A program made the position numbers and the translations under genes. This document shows, piece by piece, positions 56,315 through 64,000 of a DNA stretch of 64,000 nucleotides (position 1 is the stretch's first letter; every line of letters begins with the position of its first letter). Source of the DNA: Halichondria panicea (lineage: Eukaryota; Porifera; Demospongiae; Suberitida; Halichondriidae); assembly GCF_963675165.1 (NCBI RefSeq), contig NC_087383.1, positions 6,302,839-6,366,838 on the forward strand. The letters are read 5' to 3'. The notes beneath the pieces are model-generated. The model was not told where the DNA came from. It made no database searches and saw nothing but the letters and a program-made list of their open reading frames with translations.

Positions 56315-57696
56315 GAAGAAACAATGTATAAACACAGAGCAAAGTATTCAAGACTATGAGTATAATTATAGATATTATAGCTTCATTGTCTATTACCTGC
56401 TTTGGAACTAAAGACGTACATGTAGACTCTATACCTTCTGTGATTTATGGTCCATCCATTAGACTAGACATGAGCTCAATATTAAAGTACACCAGCAGAT
56501 TAGAATACACGCACGTGGACCAGTTAGTCCATTATATAGCCTCCGGTACAGGAAGCTCAACAGGAAATTACGACATGATTACACAGCCAAAAATCCACAG
56601 GCCTGTTTCAGGCCCGTGGGGAAAATCAGTTGAATACAGGCCGGAATACGGGCCTGTATGCAGATGTAATCGCCCACGGCCCGCTTACATCCTGGAACCA
56701 CAGGCCTGTTACAGCACGTACATCCTGTCCTGAATACGGACCGTAAATAACGGGCCTGTTTCAGCCTGTACCACCCACGTCCTGCTTACAGCCTGTGCAG
56801 CCAGTGTATGCGCATGCGCAGAGAGAAAGTTGCTTAGCTACGAAATCCACCAAGAGACTGAAAAGGTGCTTCAGTTTGATGTTCTCGTTCAGTTGCAGCT
56901 TTAAAGGATGGATGGAGTAATTATATTATTTATGTAGCTGACTGCCAAGGCCAGCTAGCAAGAAAAGAGAGAGAGAGGAAGTAAGTAGAGTCTAAATAAG
57001 GAGCTAGTATAGTAGGTCTAATTAATACTCACTTCTGTCCATTTGTCAGCTGCTAGATGTCTCTGCAATTCTTCTTTCACTGTCTCTAGGAGTCTAGCTC
57101 TATAGGCTACAAGGTGTGCTTATGTGGTAATGTATAAATAATTATGTTGACGGAGTTATTTCGTATTGCAGATCTGGTTGCCTCTGACGCAGGTTGTTGA
57201 CTTCTTCTACAACGTTTAATATAAGTGAGTGCTCAGCTGGTTTTTAAAATGTTGGTCAATATGCTGCTTATGTATAGGAATACACATCTAAAAAGGACCT
57301 CTACAACGACTACTATATAAGTGAGTACGAGGTATATAAAATGTATACCTATGATATTGTGTCATCATTACTTTACGAGCTCGAGATTCAGGTTCTATTA
57401 TTGACTCACTTACTCGAACTCGTTTACGTACGTATGCACACACATATGTACCTGTGTCTATGTCATCATTACTGTACTGATTGAGCTCGAGATTGAGGTT
57501 CCTTGTCACACTACTTGAGAATGTGAGCCAATTAATAATTATTTAACTCACTTTAAACTCGTGTACTGATGCACACATACAGATGTACATATATAAATTG
57601 GAATGCTCATGCCATCAATGATTTCAACCCATCATGACCAGAAGGTATTTTACAATAATAATTATTGTCGTTTACATTGGTTGGTCTAATTACAGC

Positions 57697-57770
57697 ATCG
57701 TGGACACACCTATATCGTGGACACACCTATATCGTGGACACACCTATATCGTGGACACACCTATACTTAG
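57697..57770 (+). repeat. 17-base tandem repeat, four units
   Basis: CGTGGACACACCTATAT repeated four times. It lies between an acceptor-like TCTAATTACAG and a donor-like GCAGGTAAGC, so it could be part of an exon. Confidence 0.9.
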
Positions 57771-57858
57771 GAACTATCAGAATTTGGCAGGTAAGCAATC
57801 ATTCATAATAATTATAAAACTTTGTTTGTGTTTTGCTTTAGTTAAGTTACTGGCTGTG

Positions 57859-58330
57859 GACATGGCTGGTCTGTGACAGTACAAACAGTCAAACAAAAAA
57901 TGTATAATGGTAAGAAACATTATTTTCTTTGCAACCACATTCACTATATACACAGTGACAGAGGACATGGCTGGTCTGTGGACAGTACGAACAGTCGAAC
58001 AACAAATTATATTGGTAAGAAACATTATTTTCTTTGCAACGATATTCACTATATACACAGTGACAGAGGACATGGCTGGTCTGTGGACAGTACGAACAGT
58101 CGAACAACACATTATATTGGTAAGAAACATTATTTTCTTTGCAACGATATTCACTATATACACAGTGACAGAGGACATGGCTGGTCTGTGGACAGTACGA
58201 ACAGTCGAACAACACATTATATTGGTAAGAAACATTATTTTCTTTGCAACGATATTCACATGTCTTCTTTATACACACAGTGTGACAGAGGACATGGCTG
58301 GTAGTACAAACAGTCAAACAGAAAATTTAT
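57859..58330 (+). repeat. 105-base tandem array of exon-intron-like units
   Basis: GACATGGCTGGTCTGTG starts at 57859, 57964, 58069 and 58174, with a longer, diverged fifth unit at 58291. Each unit has a 3' splice-like ATATACACAG, a 59-base block, then GTAAGAAACATT and a 46-base intron-sized spacer. Because 105 is a multiple of three, open frames of 140-160 codons appear on both strands; I do not take them as proteins. Confidence 0.85.
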
Positions 58331-58783
58331 AAATGTAAGAAACATTATTTTCTTTCCAACCATTATTCACGTGTCTTCTTTATATACACAGTGACACACT
58401 CGAGCAGCACAAGCACTAGAAGAAACATTCCTATTAGTGTTGTAAACTGTCGAACTGTCTGGCTATGTTTGTTTCTTAAAAATTTTAACACTTCGTTGAA
58501 TTATTCATGCCAAACTCAGCTTTTAACTGTATAAAAGCAAACCGGAACTAACTGAGAACATAGGGCTGCTTACAGGCCGTGCTCAGGCTGCTTACAGCCC
58601 GTTCCACGGCTGATTACATGCTGAAATCCACAGGCTGCTAAACAGTACCTAACCAAACAGTTGAATACACCACGTGGATTTATACCTGTAACGGGCCCGT
58701 AACAGGCATGAAACGGCCCGTGGATTTTTGGCTGTGTATGCAACTAAGCAACTGGGTGGAGCTGGTCTTTGCAAGAAGCAGCC

Positions 58784-61700
58784 ATGGAAGGGAGAGACAC
58801 CCGTTGCACGGTCTGCAAGGTAGATTTTCCATATCCCTCACATCTGGAGCGCCACAACACAAGTGCTAAGCACAGGAGACTGGAAAAGTTAATCAAAATT
58901 GCTGCCAGAGTAGAGCTAGAGAAAGACTCTGTGACTCATTTTCACACTACAAGGGTAAAATTAATAAGACGAAGACTAGACGTGGTCTATATAAATAATT
59001 ATTTTTATTAGACCATTGAGAATGGAGAAGAGTTTGCGCTCAGCCTTGAAATGGTAGGTGATAAATGTGTGTTGTATATTAAAAGTTACTGCATAGAGAA
59101 AACAGACAAATGACAGTGAGGAAGATCTCCTGATACACGGAGAGGATGGTGCTAATTCTCAAGCAGATATATTGAGCCCACATTCTACTGGCAATGATTC
59201 TGGTAATTAATGAGTAAAATAAATGTGCACATTATGTTACAATACTCTGTAGAACAAAGTGGTGACTATTTCTACCCTTTTACATCGAAGACAATGGCAA
59301 TGGGCTTCATCTTGCTGCGTACACTACGACCCGTGGTATGAAACGGTAGACCATTTACTAGTAGTACTAACTTTCCTAATTTCTAGAGCGAGAGAATAGG
59401 TGATTTTGCCCTTAAAATGTGCAAAGAGATAGATCCTTGCTCTCCCAGTATCTACCAAGTGAAGAGTGTACGACTACCAGGGTTCACTGAACCAACAAAG
59501 GTAAGTTAACCAAATTAAATGCTTATTTCCAAATAATTTTAAATGTAGTGCAACTCTGGAAAAGGAATACCATTTTTTGTCAACTTCCCCTCAACAATAG
59601 TAAGGAAGTGTTTGGGAACACCTCGTATTGCAGACAACATACAGAGACTTCCTGTTTACTCAAGTGAAGGAATTTGGTACATATTAATGTAATATATAAA
59701 AAAATTATTATTACATGGTTGTTTTTATAGCGAAATATACGAGGCAAGAAGGTGGCACGAGGATCCCAAATACCACGCTCCCATGATCACACATAATGGG
59801 AAACAGGTATTCATTGGTGATATTGTCAGTATGGAAGCTACACAGGACACTTGGGCAAAGATAATGAAGTTTGAGGTTGAGGTACACAAGTACTAGCTGC
59901 ATCTAGCAATATTCCATTTTACCTTTAGAAAGAGACACACCAACTAAGTGCAACTGTGAGAATGATCTGCACTGATGGCCAGAAAACATTTGTAACAGAC
60001 GAGACTAAGATTGCCTGCTCTCAACTAAAGGACGTCCAACGGACAACCCTGTTCAACAAGGACAACACTTTTGTGCGCTCTACAGAGGAGAGAGATGGTA
60101 GAGCAATAACATCACAGGTTAGTTAAATATATAATTATATTAATCTGATTGTATGGAGTACCTTTAGGAATGGAATGAGTTGATACGGAGTCACCCTATC
60201 AGACAAACGGCAAAAGGGCTCTCTGTTATAACAGTGCCGCTCATGTTGTACACTGACGATACAAGTGGGAATAGAAGTCGGAAGTGGAACAAGTTTGACA
60301 ATTGGGCCCTTCTTTTAGCAGGTGAGGACGTTTGTATGTATTCCCAATGCTATAACTATTGCGATTTGTATGGTAAGACTGCCAAAAAAGCAAAACAGAG
60401 ACCTCAACAACATTCACCTAATTACTTGCTCCAACAAAGTGCCATGTATGGAATTGGCAGAGGGCTTCATACATGACCTAATACAATTGGAAGAGGGTGT
60501 GGTGATGTATGATGCGCACCTAAAGACCAATGTTCTTGTCAGAGCCCCAGTGATCCTGATAATTGGAGACAATCCCCGACACTCCAAGATCTTATCACAC
60601 ATGGGGAGCACAGCCAACAAATTCTGTAGGATGTGCATGGTGAGTGTTGATTAAAAAAATGCAATACAATAATACAAAACACATGTCTTCAGTGTGACAA
60701 AACAACGACCACAACTATTGTCGGGAGGCTGAGAACAAAGGAGAGCTCTAACACACAAATATCCCTCATCACAATGGCAGATGAAAAAAGAAAGAGAACT
60801 CTGCGAACAAAATACGGTCTCTATGATGTGTACAATCCACTATTCCAACTATCGGTGGACTTGTACAGGTGAAAGCGATTGAAATGCACATACATATAAT
60901 TTCAATACACACGCAAATTGTTTGTTCTCCAGAAGCACACCTATCGACTGCTTACACACTATCCTGCTCGGAGGGTATAAGTACATGTTCAGGGATCTGA
61001 TGGAGAGGTTAACTGCTAGACAGAAACAAGAGGTGTCAGCCTCAATTGACCAGTTCCCACGCTCAGGCCTGGACATCCACATCAACGGCAGCATGACCAG
61101 ATATCACCAGTCATGCGTGGGAAGGGACTTCAAGGCTCTTGCTCAAATAGCTCCGTTTGTGCTGCGGCGATATCTGAGCGATGGAGAAAGAGAAATATGG
61201 CTGCACCTCTCAAAGGTACACCTAAATTGCTGTGTAACGCAGTTAATCGACACTAAATGACATTAGGTTTTTAAAGGAGCGTACTCTCATAGTGCAACAA
61301 CCACCTCCATTAAAAAACTGAGCACATCGTGTACATCCCTGCTACAATCTCTAAAATCTCACAAGTCGCACATGCTCAATAAGCCAAAGTTTCATCTTCT
61401 ACTACACTTAGCGGAGAATGTAAAAGATTTTGGGCCCCCATCTGTGTTTAACGCTGAGAGGTGAGTATTATAGCTGATTCAATAACATACAGTTAATTTA
61501 CTGAATCACAGATGTGAAACCTTCAACGGTATCATGAGGGAACAGAATCTACACAGTAATCGACAGGCGTCAAGTCGTGACATTGCAAATAGATTTGCCA
61601 CACTGGAGCAGCTCCGCTACCTGTGTCAGGGAGGTGTTGACCCAAACAAGAGCACAGTGAGGTAAATTTCTAATAATAATCATACCCACGCAGAGTTGTT

Positions 61701-62477
61701 AAATACTAAACAGATGTGGCAAGGGACTCACACACCTCATAAAAGAACCATCATTGCAATCTTTTTTGGGAATGCCAGGGCCAGGACACGGTCAGAAGGA
61801 CATAGCCCAACACGGTGCACCAAGGAAGGTGGGTTAACAGTTAACATTAATACTTTCAAGACATTGCTCATAGATTTACAAGCAAAGGGTATCCTTTAAT
61901 GACCTGGAGCTACACCTTCACACCGGCATTATACCTCTCGGCCAGGCACGAATGAATGGAACAATGGTTCTAACGTACATGGCAAGATCAGAAATCATAC
62001 AACCTTATAAGGCTGTTTACGCACAGGAGGTGGGGGTGATAGACGTGGGAAATTACATCTCCTTCCAAAGATATGATAATGTAAGATAGATAGCACAACA
62101 AAATGCATGCATCACTGTCATCAGAGCTTCACCTGCATCTTTAATATTTCTACTAGGTTGAGTATGGAAGACTTGTGGCATGTTTCTGTCAAGACGGCAC
62201 ACAGGCACAGATTCTGGTCCAGCGACTGATCCCTACTACACGTCAGAATGAAGAAAATTGCACAACACTACACATATTGCCAAACATCAGTCAAATAGAT
62301 GCGACATATATAATCATCCCTATTTCTATTATTCACGAATGCACATCTAACTGCAAGTACGTACAAGGAGCAACATATTTAGCCGAAAGACAATCTATCA
62401 CTACAGAAAAGAAACTAACATTAGAACACGACTATTCAAACTGTTTATTTTGCTTAAATGAGTATGCACTTAATTAA
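58784..62477 (+). CDS. Plavaka/CACTA-like transposase, 17 exons, apparently intact
   Basis: Exons 58784-58954, 59012-59053, 59097-59202, 59253-59335, 59387-59500, 59549-59676, 59731-59881, 59929-60117, 60168-60321, 60401-60639, 60693-60868, 60933-61215, 61267-61460, 61512-61661, 61714-61828, 61883-62080 and 62157-62477 join in phase to 937 residues with no stop. Residues 8-30 form a C2H2 finger (CTVCKVDF...HLERHNTSAKH). Then LYTDDTSGNRSRKWNK (about 356-371, likely first catalytic aspartates), GDNPRHSKILSHMG and CRMC (about 430-460), STPIDCLHTILLGGYKYMF (about 519), CVGRDFKALAQIAPFVL, KPKFHLLLHLAENV and LHSNRQASSRDIANRF. This order is what I know from transposases very common in basidiomycete fungi, usually grouped with CACTA/Plavaka. 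The acceptor of exon 10 (AACAGAG) is weak but is the only one that keeps phase. The start ATG is the first in frame after a stop-free TTG. It should cut and paste the CACAG-ended elements here. Family name is from memory. Confidence 0.85.
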
Positions 62478-62799
62478 TTCGTTTTTGTATCATCTAACTA
62501 TCATTTTTCCACTATATAAATACACCTCACCTCAATGTTTATATGATGGATGGGCTTGAAAACACTTATATGATGACCTAAATTGTGTAAAAGCAAACCG
62601 GAACTAACTGAGAACACAGGGCTGCTTACAGGCCGTGCTCAGACTGCTTACAGCCCGTTCCACGGCTGATTACATGCTGAAATCCACAGACTGCTAAGCA
62701 GTATCTAACCAAACAGTTGAATACACCACGTGGTTTCATGCCTGTAACGGGCCCGTAACAGGCATGAAACAGCCCGTGGATTTTTGGCTGTGTAGTTTA

Positions 62800-63170
62800 G
62801 TTAGTTTAGAGCCTGTTTTTTTAGTGTAGTCTACAAGGTTTGATATTCAAATTATATTCTCTTTTTCAGCATTTGCCTCTAGCAAAGAAAGATGCATAAC
62901 TTGGAAACAGTGACAGTTTTCTTTATTCAACTTCTTACTAAAGTAGTCTACAGTAGTTACTGTGTCAGTATCTCCTGGTTTCTAACGGAAAAGTCAAGCA
63001 GCCAAGGCCAGAGCGAGGGATCTCTTCAGAGGTAAGCTTTGTGTGTGTATTATAGCAAGCATTATGTAGCTAGTATAAGCCTTCATAAGCCTCTGAGCTG
63101 ATTTAGTATGCTTCTGCACTTGCCTAGATAGCTTAAGAGTGTGTAAAGTGTACTTGTGTAGAAGCTGAGT
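62800..63170 (+). repeat. exon-like tandem unit, second copy
   Basis: TTAGTTTAGAGCCTGTTTTT, then TTTTCAGCATTTGCC, AGCAAAGAAAGATGC, AACAGTGACAGTTTTCTT, CAGCCAAGGCCAGAGCGAGG and donor-like GTAAGCTTTGTGTGTGTAT. Period to the next unit about 375 bases. Confidence 0.7.
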
Positions 63171-63480
63171 TAGTTTAGAGCCTGTTTTTAGAGTGTAGTG
63201 TACAGTGTTTGATATTCAATTATTATTCTTTTCAGTGTGGCAAAGAAAGGTGCACCCCTTAGTAACAGTAACAGTTCTCTTCAAGCTACCTTGTAGCTAG
63301 TTACTCTGTCAGGACCTCCAATCTGAACAGTCAACCAGCCAAGGACAGAGCGAGATTTTACTTCAGAGGTAAGCTTTGTGTGCGTATGATTATAGCGATG
63401 CTGTTTTTAGCTTGTACATAGTGTTCTTAGCTGATAATACGCTTACCTACGTAGCTTGTAAAGTGTACTGGCTCCAGCAG
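63171..63480 (+). repeat. exon-like tandem unit, third copy
   Basis: Same order of landmarks as 62800-63170: TTAGTTTAGAGCCTGTTTTT, TTTTCAGTGTGGCAAAG, AACAGTAACAGTTCTCTTC, CAGCCAAGGACAGAGCGAG and GTAAGCTTTGTGTG. About 75-80% identical to the second copy by eye. Confidence 0.7.
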
Positions 63481-63718
63481 TGTGTTGAAGCCGAGTTTAA
63501 AATACAGAAGCCTATATGTACGCTCAGCAGTGTTGCAATGTAAAGGGGTCATTGATTTGTCTAGCTATCTGTTGGTCTCATCCACAATGTATTCTGTTAT
63601 CAGCTGTGATGAATGCTGGAATTTTGTCTTGAATCAGAGATCGGAAAGTTTGGGCCAACAGATTGGTTGAGATGGTGGGAGTCCATAGTCAGGCCAGGAG
63701 TGGAACTGCTTACAGTAA

Positions 63719-63719
<1 letters not shown>

Positions 63720-63753
<34 letters not shown>

Positions 63754-63925
63754 TTGTGTGTATATTTATGTGCGTGCGTGTGTGTGTCTGTATGCGTGCC
63801 CGCGCGGGTGTGTGTGTATCTGTGTCTGTTATGTGTGCCCGCGCGGGTGTATGTGTGTGTATGTGTATCTGTGCACACGCGCGCGCTTGTGTGTATCTGT
63901 GTGTGTGTGTGTGTGTGTGTGTGTT
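63720..63925. repeat. GT microsatellite with GCGCGC islands
   Basis: GT runs broken by alternating GC tracts such as GTGCGCGCGCGCAC at 63738-63753 and CACGCGCGCGC near 63875, and by GCCCGCGCGGGTG, which is itself partly palindromic. Alternating purine-pyrimidine throughout. Confidence 0.95.
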
Positions 63926-64000
63926 CCCTGTGTGTGCCTGTGGCCCGACACAGGAAGAGCACGACAGGAGATTGTCAGAGGTACTCTGTAAATTGCAAGA

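Larger units (their letters stand above)
56582..58736 (+). mobile_element. 2.2-kb non-autonomous element with the same ends, nested
   Basis: Begins CACAGCCAAAAATCCACAGG and ends CCGTGGATTTTTGGCTGTG with TA on both sides (56580-56581, 58737-58738). About 250 bases at the left end and 200 bases at the right end are 90-95% identical by eye to the ends of the larger element; the interior is unrelated to it. It holds the 17-base and 105-base tandem repeats and several short exon-like blocks, and no transposase. Confidence 0.85.
54410..62792 (+). mobile_element. 8.4-kb CACTA/Plavaka-like DNA transposon
   Basis: Left end CACAGCCAAAAATCCACAGG and right end, minus strand, CACAGCCAAAAATCCACGGG, flanked by TA on both sides (54408-54409, 62793-62794). 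Both subterminal regions (about 200 bases) are full of short repeats such as GCTTACA, GGCCTGTTACAG and CCCGTTCCACGG, a hallmark of CACTA-type elements. Inside are an accessory gene (54718-56314), a nested related element (56582-58736) and an apparently intact transposase gene (58784-62477). Without the nested element it is about 6.2 kb. Confidence 0.85.

Noticed and set aside
57777-58332. Four overlapping open frames of 140-160 codons on both strands
   Set aside because: The 105-base repeat unit is a multiple of three, so any frame open in one unit stays open; splice-like signals in each unit argue against continuous translation.

Overview
This is eukaryotic DNA, AT-rich, with very short introns (about 45-80 bases), small phase-1 ankyrin exons and a dense layer of nested DNA transposons. 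The mix of intron-poor spacing, ankyrin exon arrays, piggyBac/pogo/Mutator-like elements and gene fragments of animal type (eS6, RBM22) fits an early-branching animal. A demosponge such as Amphimedon is my best guess, made from general familiarity and not from any search. Nothing looks bacterial or viral.

Left part (1-20 kb): minus-strand ankyrin exons (1974-12602) of 72, 87 and 105 bases occur as a duplicated module, separated and interrupted by mobile elements. These include TTAA-flanked piggyBac-type elements (180, 2356, 3843), a Mutator-like family whose ends read TAGCCTCG and which makes 9-bp target duplications (732, 16458, 19132, 30690, 51264), and short elements ending TACCGTAT. At 15061-17776 one element holds a 1.2-kb fold-back and a Mutator-like element that carries a broken RecQ helicase fragment.

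Middle part (18-39 kb): several copies of a large dispersed repeat that carries a tRNA-Lys-derived SINE, plus pogo-like TA elements, a TA element with CACTGTAAAAA ends (29168), a 34-bp inverted-repeat element (35630), more ankyrin exons (19002, 32599, 37544, 38842), a 74-bp near-perfect palindrome (25058) and a non-LTR retrotransposon 3' fragment (38250).

Right part (39-54 kb): a minus-strand gene of a conserved but unnamed family (39837-41490) with a 58-bp minisatellite in an intron; weak ankyrin and kinase exons (41868-44766); a decayed piggyBac transposase (45320-47940); and a cluster of broken host gene fragments (RBM22, eS6, one unknown first exon), lying between inverted copies of a CCGCGG-rich repeat.

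Far right (54.4-62.8 kb): the most striking object, an 8.4-kb element with CACAG/CTGTG ends and a TA duplication. It encodes a 17-exon, apparently intact 937-residue transposase of a type I associate with fungal CACTA/Plavaka-like transposons, plus an upstream multi-exon accessory gene. A second element with the same ends (56582-58736) sits between the two genes and holds a five-unit tandem array in which every unit looks like a 59-base exon plus a 46-base intron. The big element sits inside a tandem array of exon-like units (54110, 62800, 63180) that recur inverted at 48.1-48.5 kb.
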